A DNA stretch of 64,000 bases from Bog-473 sp963821755 (GCA_963821755.1 CAWGEX010000005.1:124001-188000); one strand, 5' to 3'; shown: positions 1 through 10,317, numbered from the stretch's first letter. Program-made: numbers and translations. The notes: a model not told the origin generated them from the sequence alone.

Positions 1-522
1 TTTGGCCACGGCGTCGTGGACCTCGGGATCGAAGGGCACCTCGGCCTCGTTCACCCGCTCCAGGCCTTCCTTGGCCAGCGTCTCGAGCAGCATGGAACGG
101 GCCGCCTGCAAGGCCTTGGCGTCTTCGGACCCGGCGCCCGACTCGCCCTGATGGGCCTGGGCCAGGTCGAGCGTGTCGAGCACGTGCAGCAACTTGGTCA
201 CCAGGTCGGTGGCGGCGCGCGCCGACTGCTCGTCCTGCAAGCGCTGAATCCGCTTGCGGTAGTTCTCGAATTCGGCCTGGACGCGCTGGAGCGCGAGCAG
301 GTACTCGTCCCGCTCGGCCGCCAGCACCTTCATCGGATCGAGCTCGCGCTCGACCGTCGTCGTCGCCAGACCCAGTCCCGGTTCCGGGCGCCCCCGCCGC
401 GGCCTCGGCCACGGCGGAACGGGCGTCGCTCCAGATCCCGGCCTCCAGCTCCGATTCCGATTCCGACTTCGACTCGGACTCCGGCGTGACCTCCTCAGCG
501 GGGACGGCCTCGTCGGAGTTGC

Positions 523-526
<4 letters not shown>
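1..526 (-). pseudogene. grpE: GrpE nucleotide exchange factor, 3' end outside window, apparent frameshift
   Basis: GrpE releases ADP from DnaK in the cytosolic Hsp70 cycle. The ATG at 526-524 overlaps the dnaK stop (ATGA), so the two genes are translationally coupled. The first ~45 codons encode a typical acidic, disordered GrpE N-terminus (SESESELEAG). The conserved coiled-coil body (ERDEYLLALQRVQAEFENYRKRI, then FDPEVHDAVAK) lies in a different frame. One extra base somewhere near 385-400, next to a run of five C (G on the coding strand), would explain this. An internal ATG at 333 could start only a shortened protein. The gene runs off the left edge. Identification is firm; whether the frameshift is biological or an assembly error is open, and I favour error because grpE is normally essential. 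Confidence 0.85.
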
Positions 527-2385
<1,859 letters not shown>

Positions 2386-2417
2386 CTGCAGTCCTTCCAG
2401 TCGTTTCCGTTTTGACC

Positions 2418-2448
2418 ACTATACCAAACATGAGTGTTATCTTGTCAA
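2418..2448 (-). promoter_or_regulatory. Candidate dnaK promoter
   Basis: On the minus strand a perfect -35 TTGACA (2443-2448) and a -10 TATAGT (2418-2423) are separated by 19 bases. That is longer than the ideal 17, so heat-shock factors may assist. The region is strikingly AT-rich for this genome. A half-site-like ACACTCATG lies in the spacer but has no inverted partner. Confidence 0.5.
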
Positions 2449-2637
2449 CTTTTCTGTACGCAACGTATGTGTAGTCGCTAAATACCCAGGTGAGAGGCCA
2501 GGGATAACCGCCCGCCACCTGCGCCAATTATACCGGCGGGCCCCGGATCTGCTCCGCTTTCAAGCCCGGATTTCAAGCCCGGACGGCGACCCGGACGGCC
2601 GCCCGGCCAGTCACCCGGCGGGCCTAAATTCGGAGGC

Positions 2638-3220
2638 ATGCCGCCCAAACGCCCCCAACCAGGCACCTCCAGCGCCCTCCGGGTGCGGATCCAACTCAAT
2701 CGATGTCGACCCGGTGGTCTGGCGCCGGCTGCTGGTGCCCGGGACAGGTGAGGCTGGCCAAGCTCGGCCAGATGCTCGTCGCCGCCATGGGCTGGAACAA
2801 TTCCCACCTCCACGCCTTCCGGGTGGGCGACACGTCGTACGGCATGCAGGACGATGACGATGACGACTTCGACGACGAGGAGATCGACGAGCAATCCGTC
2901 ACCGTCCTCCAGGCCCTGCACGATCTCCACCCCTTCACCTTCGACTACGACTTCGGTGACGGCTGGGAGCACGAGGTGGTCATCGAGGAGCTGATCCATT
3001 CCGATACCGGGTTGAAGTTCGCCGTCTGCCTCGACGGCGAGCGGGCCTGCCCGCCCGATGACGTCGGGGGTCCCGTGGGCTACGTCGCCTTCCTCGCCGC
3101 CATCGCCGACCCCGACCACGAGGAGCACGCCGACTTCCTCGAGTGGGTCGGTGGGTCGTTCGATCCGGCCGACGTTCGATGTGGCCGAACGCCAACGCGC
3201 TCCTTCAGCAGCTGCGGTGA
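2638..3220 (+). pseudogene. Plasmid pRiA4b ORF-3-like protein, four apparent frameshifts
   Basis: Reading across frames gives a ~192-residue member of the pRiA4b ORF-3-like family, whose function is unknown. It starts at ATG 2638 behind CGGAGG with LRVRIQLN. It continues as DVDPVVWRRLLVPG in the next frame, then as VRLAKLGQMLVAAMGWNNSHLHAF and the acidic DDDDDDFDDEE stretch. The core DYDFGDGWEHEV and the tail EWVGGSFDPAD follow, then FDVAE, then NALLQQLR and a stop at 3218-3220. Shifts fall near 2700, 2743, 3174 and 3190-3193, each costing exactly one extra base. Motifs are intact in every frame, so this is either a very recent pseudogene or, more likely, insertion errors. It is monocistronic between dnaK and gpmA. 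Confidence 0.75.
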
Positions 3221-3318
3221 ACGGGTGAAACGGATGAGATCTCATCGCGTCAACCGGATCCCCGGGGGACCATGTGCGTCATCTCCCCTGAGCCGAGGCG
3301 GTCGCATACCATCGAGCC

Positions 3319-4074
3319 GTGCTCGATCTGATCCTCCTGCGCCACGGCCAGTCGACCTGGAACGCCGCGAACCTGTTCACCGGCTGGGTCGACGTGGACC
3401 TGACGCCGGCCGGGGAAGCCGAGGCCACCGCCGGCGGCGAGCTCCTGGCCGCCGAGCCCGGGCTCGATCTGCGGATCCTGCACACCTCGGTGCTCACCCG
3501 GGCCATCCGTACGGCCGAGCTGGCCCTGCATGCCGCCGGCCGCAGCTGGCTCCCGGTCCGCCGGGACTGGCGGCTCAACGAGCGGCACTACGGGGATCTG
3601 CAGGGGAAGAACAAGGCCGAGATCCGGGCCCAATTCGGCGACGAGAAGCTCCAGGCCTGGCGGCGGAGCTACGACACCCCCCCACCCGAGCTCGCCCCCG
3701 ACAACCCGACCTCGGTGGCCGATGACCCCCGCTACCGCGACCTGGCGCCGGGGGACATCCCGACCACCGAGTGCCTGGCCGACGTGGTGCGCCGGGTGCT
3801 GCCCTACTGGGAGTCCGCCATCGTGCCCGACCTGCGCACCGCCGCCGAGAAGGGCGGAGCGGTGCTGGTGGCCGCCCACGGCAACAGCCTCCGGGCCCTG
3901 CGCAAGCACCTGGACGGGATCTCCGACGCCGACATCACCGGGCTCGAGATCCCGACCGGCATCCCGTTCCGCTATCTCTTGGACGAAGACCTCTCGGTGC
4001 ACTCGGCCACCTTCCTGGGTGACCCCGAGGCCGCCGCCGCGGCCGCGGCTGCCGTCGCCCGCCAGGCGGGTTAG
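3319..4074 (+). CDS. gpmA: 2,3-bisphosphoglycerate-dependent phosphoglycerate mutase
   Basis: Interconverts 3- and 2-phosphoglycerate in glycolysis and gluconeogenesis. The 251-residue protein shows the phosphohistidine motif LLRHGQS (His9), the LNERHYGDLQGKNK block (about 86-99) and the second catalytic histidine in AAHGNSLRAL (His187), followed by EIPTGIP, a signature of the cofactor-dependent enzyme. The start is GTG at 3319, directly before the conserved LDLILLRHGQS. The C-terminus is an alanine run. It converges with glnB across a strong hairpin. Confidence 0.95.
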   Translation: MLDLILLRHGQSTWNAANLFTGWVDVDLTPAGEAEATAGGELLAAEPGLDLRILHTSVLTRAIRTAELALHAAGRSWLPVRRDWRLNERHYGDLQGKNKAEIRAQFGDEKLQAWRRSYDTPPPELAPDNPTSVADDPRYRDLAPGDIPTTECLADVVRRVLPYWESAIVPDLRTAAEKGGAVLVAAHGNSLRALRKHLDGISDADITGLEIPTGIPFRYLLDEDLSVHSATFLGDPEAAAAAAAAVARQAG

Positions 4075-4116
4075 CCGGGGGAGGAGGCCAACCGGTCTGG
4101 CGAGCGATGACGGCGG

Positions 4117-4148
4117 CGGGTCGGAGCGCCTCGCCGCGCTCCGACCCG
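4117..4148. terminator. Bidirectional hairpin between gpmA and glnB
   Basis: Perfect 12-bp inverted repeat, CGGGTCGGAGCG (4117-4128) and CGCTCCGACCCG (4137-4148), with an 8-base loop. It sits between the stop codons of two convergent genes (4074 and 4159). There is no U-tract, as is common for actinobacterial terminators. Confidence 0.7.
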
Positions 4149-4158
4149 GCCGATCCGC

Positions 4159-4497
4159 TTACAGGGCGTCGGCCCCGCGTTCTCCGGTGCGCACCCGCAC
4201 CACGGTCTCGATCGGGATGACCCAGACCTTCCCGTCGCCGATCTTCCCGGTGGCCGCGGTGGTGACGATGGCTTCGACCACTTCTTCGGTCTGTGCGTCG
4301 TCGACCAGTACCTCGATGCGGATCTTCGGCACGAAGTCCACCTCGTACTCCGCACCGCGGTACACCTCGGTGTGACCCCGCTGGCGTCCGAAGCCCTGCG
4401 CCTCGGTCAGGGTCATCCCCTGGACCCCGAGGTTCTTCAGGACCTCCTTGACGTCATCGAGTTTGAACGGCTTGAGGACTGCCACGATCAGCTTCAT
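4159..4497 (-). CDS. glnB: Nitrogen regulatory protein PII
   Basis: Trimeric PII signal protein of 112 residues that senses 2-oxoglutarate and ATP/ADP and gates the ammonium channel. The T-loop has the modifiable Tyr51 (GHTEVYRGAEYEVDF), and the C-terminal signature VRVRTGERGADAL is intact. In actinobacteria this tyrosine is usually adenylylated rather than uridylylated. It lies 26 bases downstream of amt on the same strand, so the two form an amt-glnB operon; the usual partner glnD is not downstream. Close amt linkage would also fit the name glnK. Confidence 0.95.
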   Translation of the reverse strand: MKLIVAVLKPFKLDDVKEVLKNLGVQGMTLTEAQGFGRQRGHTEVYRGAEYEVDFVPKIRIEVLVDDAQTEEVVEAIVTTAATGKIGDGKVWVIPIETVVRVRTGERGADAL

Positions 4498-4523
4498 GTT
4501 GATCTCCTTTCGACCTTACGGAC

Positions 4524-6092
4524 CTAGGACCGTTCACCGGCGGGCGGCGAGGGATCCGACGATATCGGTGGTTCGCGGTCCGACTCGAGGCCGGCCATGG
4601 CGAAGGCTCCCCCGGTCCGGGTGGCGAAGGCCTCCTCGGGGAAGGCTTCCTCGCCGTGGATGGCCAGGTCGCCGACCTCGAGGATGCTGTCCTTGTACCG
4701 GACCCCTCGGAGCACCAGCTTGATCAGCTGCATCAAGATGAAGGTCACCAGCGCCGACCAGAAGATGACCCAGACGGCCGCTCGGAACTGTTCCCACAGC
4801 TGGTGCGCCGAGCCGGTGTACATCAGCCCGTTCACCGAGAACGGCACGCACTTGCCCCCCGAGGCCAGATAGGTGGCGTTCGACGTGGCGATCACCTGCC
4901 CGGAGGCGTTCAGGTGGCCGCACCCGTACTGCACCATGTTCGGGTCGCCCCAGATGCCCAACAGCATGCCGCCCATGAAGCCGGCGATGCCGTGGGTGTA
5001 GACGACACCCAGCGCATCGTCCACCTTCGAGAAGGGTCGCACCTTGGACAGGAAGTTCCAGGCGATCCACACGACGACGCAGCAGGTGGCGCCCACGAAG
5101 ATGGCACCCCGGCCGTTGACCCAGCCGGCGCAGGGCGTGATCCCGACCAGGCCGCAGATCATGCCGTTGACGCCGCCCAGGAAGGTGGGCTTCCTCTCCT
5201 TGGTGAGCCAGGCGTCCAGGGCCATCCACACCACCACGCCGACCGCGGTGGCGATGTTGGTGTTGATGACGGCGGAGGCCGCGCTGGCCCCGGCGTAGTA
5301 CGGGTCACCACCGTTGAAGCCGTTCCAGCCGAGCCACAGGATGCCGGCTCCGACGGCGGCCATGACCAGGTTGTTGGGCAAGGCATGTTGTCGGTCCCGC
5401 AGGAGCCGGGGCCCGAGGACCCAGGCGGCCACGAACCCGGACACTCCGGCCGACATGTGGATGACGTAGCCACCGGAGAAGTCGAGCGATCCCTCCTGGG
5501 CGAAGTAGCCACCGCCCCAGAGCATGAAGGCGTCGACGGCGTAGACGAAGGTCGACCACAGCGGCACCAGCAGGCACCAGGCGCTGAACTTGATCCGGCC
5601 CAACACGCTCCCCAGGAACAGCAGCGGGGTGATGGCGGCGAAGACGAACTGGAAGTACGCCAGCGACGCCGTCGGGAAGTGGAAGGGGATGAGGGTGTTG
5701 GCCGCCGACACCGCCTGGCCCTGTTCACCGGCCGCACTGGTGATGCTGCCCGGCACGCCGACGAAGTTGTCGAAGAAGTGTTTCCACCCCCCCACACCGG
5801 TGAGTTGGGTCTGCACCCCGTTGTTGACGCCCCCGCCGAGCGAGGTGCCGCCGAAGCCCATCTTGTAGGACCACAGCACCCAGGCGATGAGCACCAGGGA
5901 GAACCCGGCGAACATCATGGCCAACACGTTGACGGCCCACTTCTTCGGGACGATCGACGCGTACAGCACGGCCAGGCCGGGGAGGCTCATCAGGCCGACG
6001 AACGTGGCGGCGGTCATCTGCCACGTGTTGTCGCCCGGGTTGAGCCAACTTGGATATGGAACAGGCACTATGGCGCCTATCAGGTGAAGCAC
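4524..6092 (-). CDS. amt: Ammonium transporter Amt
   Basis: Trimeric ammonium channel of about 522 residues with roughly 11 hydrophobic segments. Both pore histidines are recognisable, in GGYVIHMSAGVSGF and VVYTHGIAGFMGG, matching the E. coli AmtB twin-His pair. The cytoplasmic tail (KDSILEVGDLAIHGEEAF) fits PII docking. I choose GTG 6092 because GGAGAG lies just upstream; the frame is open to a TTG at 6113. It is the first gene of amt-glnB. A GlnR-type operator and a nested palindrome lie upstream, so nitrogen-limited expression is expected. Confidence 0.95.
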   Translation of the reverse strand: MLHLIGAIVPVPYPSWLNPGDNTWQMTAATFVGLMSLPGLAVLYASIVPKKWAVNVLAMMFAGFSLVLIAWVLWSYKMGFGGTSLGGGVNNGVQTQLTGVGGWKHFFDNFVGVPGSITSAAGEQGQAVSAANTLIPFHFPTASLAYFQFVFAAITPLLFLGSVLGRIKFSAWCLLVPLWSTFVYAVDAFMLWGGGYFAQEGSLDFSGGYVIHMSAGVSGFVAAWVLGPRLLRDRQHALPNNLVMAAVGAGILWLGWNGFNGGDPYYAGASAASAVINTNIATAVGVVVWMALDAWLTKERKPTFLGGVNGMICGLVGITPCAGWVNGRGAIFVGATCCVVVWIAWNFLSKVRPFSKVDDALGVVYTHGIAGFMGGMLLGIWGDPNMVQYGCGHLNASGQVIATSNATYLASGGKCVPFSVNGLMYTGSAHQLWEQFRAAVWVIFWSALVTFILMQLIKLVLRGVRYKDSILEVGDLAIHGEEAFPEEAFATRTGGAFAMAGLESDREPPISSDPSPPAGERS

Positions 6093-6116
6093 TCGAGCTC
6101 TCCTAACTGTCAATGG

Positions 6117-6163
6117 GTACCGGCGCCCCGCTCTGTGAGCAGAGCGTCACAGAGCACCGGTAC
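6117..6163. promoter_or_regulatory. Nested palindrome in the amt leader
   Basis: Inner 9-bp perfect repeat GCTCTGTGA (6130-6138) / TCACAGAGC (6147-6155) with an 8-base loop. It is enclosed by outer arms GTACCGG (6117-6123) and CCGGTAC (6157-6163). It lies 25-71 bases before the amt start and could be a leader RNA stem or an operator. It does not resemble known AmtR or riboswitch motifs. Confidence 0.45.
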
Positions 6164-6215
6164 GGCAAGGCCACAGCAGGCGGATCACCCGCCGCTCAAA
6201 GGATGAAGGAGGGTC

Positions 6216-6253
6216 GTTTCCACACCGTCACGCCAGTGTTTCCAGTGCGTTAA
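6216..6253 (-). promoter_or_regulatory. GlnR-type operator of the amt-glnB operon
   Basis: On the minus strand four 5-bp elements, TTAAC, GAAAC, GTGAC and GAAAC, are each separated by exactly six bases. This is the established actinobacterial GlnR pattern gTnAC-n6-GaAAC repeated twice, best known from amtB promoters. Only the first element departs from consensus, at its first base. It is about 125 bases upstream of the amt start and about 110 bases upstream of the divergent membrane-protein gene, so it could serve both. Confidence 0.75.
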
Positions 6254-6362
6254 TCCCGCCATCCGCGTGGCCTCGCCGCGCCTGGACCCCCCGATGGCCC
6301 GTTCCCGTGGCCCCGGGATGGACGAACGGCAACGAAGTGGCGAGGGGACCATCGGCTGGGGC

Positions 6363-6944
6363 ATGGTCAAGACGATGCCCGTGCCGCCCCGACCGCTCGA
6401 CGACGCGGCACACCCAACCAAGACCGGCAAGTACGCCGAACCTCTCACCTCGCTCCGTGCGGGCAGCGTCGACATCGACGCCCGCCGCATCGGTCGGGGC
6501 ATCGGCGTGCTCCTGCTGGTGGCGCTCGTCGTGGTGGCCGTCGTGCTCGCCGTGGCCGGAACTCAGAAGAACAACCAGATCAATCGCCTGCGCCACGACG
6601 GGGTGCCGGTGACCATCACGGTCTCGAGCTGCCTCGGGCTCTTGGGAGGCAGTGGCAGCAACGCGGCCGGGTACAACTGCAGCGGGACGTTCACCGTGGC
6701 CGGCCGTCGCTACACCGAGGGCATCCCGGGCACCACCTTCTACCCGGCGGGCACGACCATCCGGGCCGTCCGGGTTCCGGGAGACCCCGCCCTGGTCACG
6801 CCGCTCACGGTCCTGGCCACCGAGCAGGCCTCCTGGCGGGTGTACCTCCTGCCGGCGATTCTGTTGGCCGTCGCTGGGCTCCTGCTGGTCCTCCTCCTCT
6901 ACGGCCGGAGCCGCACCAGGAGAGCGACGGCGACGCAGCCCTAG
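6363..6944 (+). CDS. Two-TM membrane protein, DUF3592-like
   Basis: About 193 residues. A short cytoplasmic N-terminus is followed by a hydrophobic helix (IGVLLLVALVVVAVVLAVAG), a ~90-residue extracytoplasmic domain with a cysteine pair (SSCLGLL, YNCSGTF) and the strand GRRYTEGIPGTTFYPAGTTIRAV. A second helix (VYLLPAILLAVAGLLLVLLL) ends in a short Arg-rich tail. This layout resembles DUF3592, but the assignment is by general appearance only. Start uncertain: ATG 6363, ATG 6318 and GTG 6267 are in frame and none has a convincing ribosome-binding site. Function unknown; it may share the GlnR-box region with amt. Confidence 0.7.
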   Translation: MVKTMPVPPRPLDDAAHPTKTGKYAEPLTSLRAGSVDIDARRIGRGIGVLLLVALVVVAVVLAVAGTQKNNQINRLRHDGVPVTITVSSCLGLLGGSGSNAAGYNCSGTFTVAGRRYTEGIPGTTFYPAGTTIRAVRVPGDPALVTPLTVLATEQASWRVYLLPAILLAVAGLLLVLLLYGRSRTRRATATQP

Positions 6945-7003
6945 GTGCCGTGGTCGCCGGCGGCGAACCGCGCCGGAACCGTCGCCCGGTCAGGTCGGTC
7001 AGG

Positions 7004-7570
7004 TCAGGTCGGCGGGGTGTAGCGCTTGTTCGCCCGCGGGGCCGACGTTCGCGGCGTGGGGCGGCTCTTCTGCGGCCTGGGGGCCGGCCCGTCCCCGGTG
7101 GCCAACTTCAGGCTCTGCTGGAGGCGCCAGGTCCGGACCAGCAACCAGGCGCCGAACAACAGGAACGGAACGCCGAAGCCCCAATAGTGCAGGTTGAAGG
7201 TGGCCAGTCCGTAGAGCGCCATGGCCAGGCCGAGGAAGAAGCGCTTGCGCAAGAGGGCGGTCACCATCATCACGACGGACATGGCCAGGAGCACCAGCAG
7301 GAGCTCGTGATAGGTCGAGACGCTGGCGTGCCGCGGGTTCACCTGACCGTTGGCCAACAGGGCGGCCGGGTCGTGGTTGATCAGCGTGGTGATGATGATG
7401 AAGGCGATCAAGGCGGCGAATGGCGCGGCGATCAGACCGATGGCTCGTTCCTTGTCCGAGGCCGTCTTGATCTCGGCCTGCAATTCCTCGACCGAACGCG
7501 TGTCGGAAGCCTTGGACGTCGAGGCGTCGTCGGGCCCGTCCGGCTCGACAACGGCGTTTTGAAAGCGCAA
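7004..7570 (-). CDS. Hypothetical multi-pass membrane protein
   Basis: 188 residues with a polar N-terminus (EELQAEIKTASDKERAIG) and four hydrophobic segments at about residues 45-65, 87-105, 108-125 and 130-147. A basic, proline-rich cytoplasmic tail ends in PRANKRYTPPT. No catalytic motif is visible. Stand-alone gene, convergent with the preceding membrane-protein gene and divergent from the cNMP-binding gene. I do not recognise the family. Confidence 0.75.
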   Translation of the reverse strand: MRFQNAVVEPDGPDDASTSKASDTRSVEELQAEIKTASDKERAIGLIAAPFAALIAFIIITTLINHDPAALLANGQVNPRHASVSTYHELLLVLLAMSVVMMVTALLRKRFFLGLAMALYGLATFNLHYWGFGVPFLLFGAWLLVRTWRLQQSLKLATGDGPAPRPQKSRPTPRTSAPRANKRYTPPT

Positions 7571-7790
7571 CCAGAGGCTGGGCCGCGGTGGGAATTCTCA
7601 TCGGAATTGCCGGAATTTCGACCCCAGGGCATCGGTGAAGGCTAGCGCGACCCGTTTCGCCGGGCGACTCGCGCGCACCGCTGAAACAGGCGATCGCGTC
7701 CGATTTGCCGACACTTTACGCGCGCGCAATACCTGGCCGCACGGGGCGTGTTACGAGCACGTGAATAGTCCGGAGGGTATCGTTGCCGCC

Positions 7791-8213
7791 ATGACCACAG
7801 GCCGTTACAACCTCGACCTCTCCCAGATCTGGTTGTTCTCAACGTCGTCGGCCAAGGACCTGCGGGTGATCCGCAAGGCCCTCGAGGAAGTGACCGTGCC
7901 GCCGGGGCGCGTCCTGACCGAGCAGGGCACCATCGGCCGGGAGTTCTTCCTCATTGTCGAGGGCAAGGCCACCGTGAAGCGGAACAACCGCAAGACGGCC
8001 ACGCTCGGCCCGGGCCAGTACTTCGGTGAGCTCGCCCTGCTCGACCGGCGCCCCCGCTCGGCCACCGTGATCTCGGACACCGACATGGACCTCCTCATCC
8101 TCGGTCAGCGCCAGTTCAACGGCGTGCTCGATGCGGTGCCGGCCCTCTCCCGCAAGTTGTTGGCCGCCATGGCCACCCGCTTGCGTGAGGCCGACGAGAG
8201 GGCCTACCACTAA
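7791..8213 (+). CDS. Cyclic nucleotide-binding domain protein without DNA-binding domain
   Basis: 140 residues consisting of one CAP_ED/cNMP-binding domain. The phosphate-binding cassette GQYFGELALLDRRPRSATV carries the expected Gly-Glu and the Arg before Ser-Ala. No helix-turn-helix follows, so unlike Crp/Fnr it should act as a ligand sensor or protein partner, not a transcription factor. Start ATG 7791 behind a distant GGAGGG. The frame stays open to 7635 but the upstream stretch does not look coding. Stand-alone gene before the aquaporin. Confidence 0.85.
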   Translation: MTTGRYNLDLSQIWLFSTSSAKDLRVIRKALEEVTVPPGRVLTEQGTIGREFFLIVEGKATVKRNNRKTATLGPGQYFGELALLDRRPRSATVISDTDMDLLILGQRQFNGVLDAVPALSRKLLAAMATRLREADERAYH

Positions 8214-8298
8214 CAATCCGGCCACGATCCGCGCCCGGTGACGGGTGCGGTGGAAGAATCAACAGGGTCCCGTTTCCTCGCCATTGACGGAGGTCCCC

Positions 8299-9054
8299 AT
8301 GTCCCTTGCCCGCAAGCTGGGTGCCGAATTCCTCGGCACCGGCATCCTGGTCTTCATCGCCGTCGGTACCGCCACCGAGATGATCGGGTTCCACCTCTTC
8401 GGCCTCAGCTACGCCGCCGGCGTGGCCGCCACGGCCCTGGCCTTCGGCCTCGTGCTGATCGCCCTGGTCTACGCCATCGGGCCCATCTCGGGCTGCCACA
8501 TCAATCCGGCCGTGACCATGGGCTTCATCACCTCCGGGCGCATGAAGCTGGCCGAAGGCGTCGCCTTCATGGTGGCCCAGGTGGTCGGCGCCATCGGCGG
8601 GGCCTACCTGCTCTACGGCGTCATGGTGAACATCCCGAGCTACAGCAAGCAGATCCAGGGCCTGGGCACCGACGGGTACGGCAAGTACTCCCACTTGCTG
8701 TTGAACCAGACCGGGGCCTTCCTCGTCGAGGCCGTCATGACCTTCGTCTTCGTCTCCGTGGTGCTCTTCGCCACCCACAAGGCGGCCATTCAGGGCGCGG
8801 CCGGCGTGGCCATCGGCATGGCCCTGGTGGTGGTCCACCTCATCGGCATCCCGCTCACCGGCACCTCGGTCAACCCGGCCCGGAGTCTCGGGCCGGCCAT
8901 CGTGGTGGGCGGACCGGCCCTCAGCCAGGTGTGGCTCTTCATCGTCGCACCGCTGGTCGGCGCCATCGTGGCCGCCATCGTGCACCTGGTGCTGGCCGAC
9001 CGCTCCAAGGACGAACTGGTGGAGGGCGCCCAGCCCGATCCCGTTAGCGTCTGA
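8299..9054 (+). CDS. aqpZ: Aquaporin, AqpZ-like water channel
   Basis: 251-residue MIP-family channel with six membrane helices and both NPA boxes, CHINPAVT and TSVNPARS. Arg after the second NPA and His in VVVHLIGIP match the narrow water-selective AqpZ filter, not a glycerol facilitator. Start ATG 8299 behind ACGGAGG. The insertion IPSYSKQIQGLGTDGYGKYSHL lengthens the second extracellular loop. It is probably cotranscribed with the PPOX gene, which begins three bases after its stop. Confidence 0.9.
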   Translation: MSLARKLGAEFLGTGILVFIAVGTATEMIGFHLFGLSYAAGVAATALAFGLVLIALVYAIGPISGCHINPAVTMGFITSGRMKLAEGVAFMVAQVVGAIGGAYLLYGVMVNIPSYSKQIQGLGTDGYGKYSHLLLNQTGAFLVEAVMTFVFVSVVLFATHKAAIQGAAGVAIGMALVVVHLIGIPLTGTSVNPARSLGPAIVVGGPALSQVWLFIVAPLVGAIVAAIVHLVLADRSKDELVEGAQPDPVSV

Positions 9055-9057
9055 GGG

Positions 9058-9480
9058 ATGGATCTGACCCAGGCTCTCGACTTCGTACGCCAACGGAACC
9101 AGGGGGTCCTGACCACCATCAGGGCCAACGGTCGGCCCCAGCTGTCCAACATCCTCTACGCCCTGGGCGACGACGACGTGGCCCGCATCTCGGTCACCGA
9201 CAGCCGGGCCAAGACGGCCAACCTGCGCCGGGATCCCCGGGCCTCGCTCTACGTGCTGGGCGACTCCTTCTGGCAGTACGTCGTGCTCGAGGGAAACGTC
9301 GACGTCTCACCGGTGGCCGCCGACCCCCACGACGACACGGTGGAGCAACTGGTGGCCCTCTACCGCGCCGGCCAGGGCAAGGAACACCCCGACTGGGACG
9401 AGTTCCGCACCGCCATGGTGACCGACCGGCGCCTCGTCCTGGCCTTCCGCCCCGAACGGGCCTACGGCATCGGCGCCTAG
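9058..9480 (+). CDS. PPOX-fold F420-dependent oxidoreductase family protein
   Basis: 140-residue split beta-barrel protein of the pyridoxamine 5'-phosphate oxidase-like superfamily, near the FDOR-B group that uses F420 in actinobacteria. The N-terminal GVLTTIRANGRPQLSNILYAL and the VTDSRAKTANLRRDPRASLYVLG block form the usual cofactor groove. Substrate cannot be predicted. ATG 9058 follows the aquaporin stop by three bases, implying an operon. F420 rather than FMN use is inferred from family membership. Confidence 0.85.
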   Translation: MDLTQALDFVRQRNQGVLTTIRANGRPQLSNILYALGDDDVARISVTDSRAKTANLRRDPRASLYVLGDSFWQYVVLEGNVDVSPVAADPHDDTVEQLVALYRAGQGKEHPDWDEFRTAMVTDRRLVLAFRPERAYGIGA

Positions 9481-9525
9481 CAACCTGCTGCTCGGCCCGG
9501 AGCAGAGACTCCCCTCCACCCGACG
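9481..9525 (-). repeat. Possible relic copy of the 3' end of the Fe-S oxidoreductase gene
   Basis: Right after the PPOX stop, the minus strand reads ESLLRAEQQV. It is nearly the same as the last ten residues (ESLLKAEQQV) of the Fe-S oxidoreductase ending at 11220. The nucleotide match extends over about 40 bases with a few substitutions. No stop follows in frame. It may be a duplicated fragment or chance. Confidence 0.35.
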
Positions 9526-9665
9526 GCGAGCGGGATCGCACGCCAGCCCATGACACTCAGGCGGGTCGCCCGGGACCGGCCGGGGAAGATGTGTAACCTT
9601 CGCCCGCCGCGGCAGTCCTCGAGCATCGCCGCGCCACTGACCGACCGGAGGCAGGAGGCACAGAC

Positions 9666-10221
9666 ATGAGGTTGCGCCGATCGAGTGCGACGTTCGCCGG
9701 ACTCGCCACTGCGGTCCCGCACCGGGGCGTGCGCACCGCGATCGGTCTGGCCGGCGGCCGCCAGTGCGGTGGCCATCATCGGGGTGACCCCGAGTGCCGG
9801 ATGCGGCATCCGCGCACCAAGACGACGACCTTCACGCTGAACGGCGGCGTCAACGGCACCCTCACCGTGCCCTACGCCAAGTGCAAGAACGGCGACCAGG
9901 AGTTCCAGTTCGTCAACCAGATGCTCAGCGGATCCCCGAACAATTTCTGGACCGTGTTCATCACCACGCCGTCAGCTCGGGGCGGGACCTGGACGAAGTT
10001 CGGCCAGAGCGCGTCCAAGCAGACCACACTTGGTGTCCAGCTGCAGACCCAATCGTCGAGCGGGGCGACCGAGTGGGTGACCGAGAGCGGCCGCCTCACC
10101 ACGTTGCGAGGCACCGGGAGGGTCAATGTGACCCTCGGTTTCGAGAGCTCCTACACCGGAAGGCCCGGTTTCCCCACTCGTCCATATGACCGGCACATGG
10201 GGCTGCAACCGTCCGCGCTGA
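9666..10221 (+). pseudogene. Small secreted or lipoprotein-like hypothetical, apparent frameshifts
   Basis: ATG 9666 follows GGAGGCAGGAGGC. The opening MRLRRSSATFAGLATA looks like an export signal, but its likely hydrophobic and alanine-rich continuation (WPAAASAVAIIGV) is in another frame. The mature body returns to the first frame as TTTFTLNGGVNGTLTVPYAKCKNG through WTVFITTPSARGGTWTKFG and VNVTLGFESSYTG. The natural C-terminus, VHMTGTWGCNRPR and a stop at 10219-10221, is shifted by one more base near 10165-10190. Joined, it is about 184 residues with two cysteines likely to pair. Family not recognised. A single long frame runs past this stop only because of the shift. Confidence 0.6.
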
Positions 10222-10317
10222 ACGCACGGGCCGGTAGCGCCCCGCCCGATGGGGCTCAGCGCGAACACACAGTGAACACCGGTACACCTCCCCGGCTCGG
10301 CCTCCTACGCTTGTCCC

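Noticed and set aside
2400..2460. CIRCE or HAIR heat-shock operator before dnaK
   Set aside because: Only a half-site-like ACACTCATG is present; no inverted partner at the required spacing.
4656..6206. 516-residue plus-strand frame opposite amt
   Set aside because: Antisense artefact of the amt coding sequence, His/Gln/Gly-rich with no domain.
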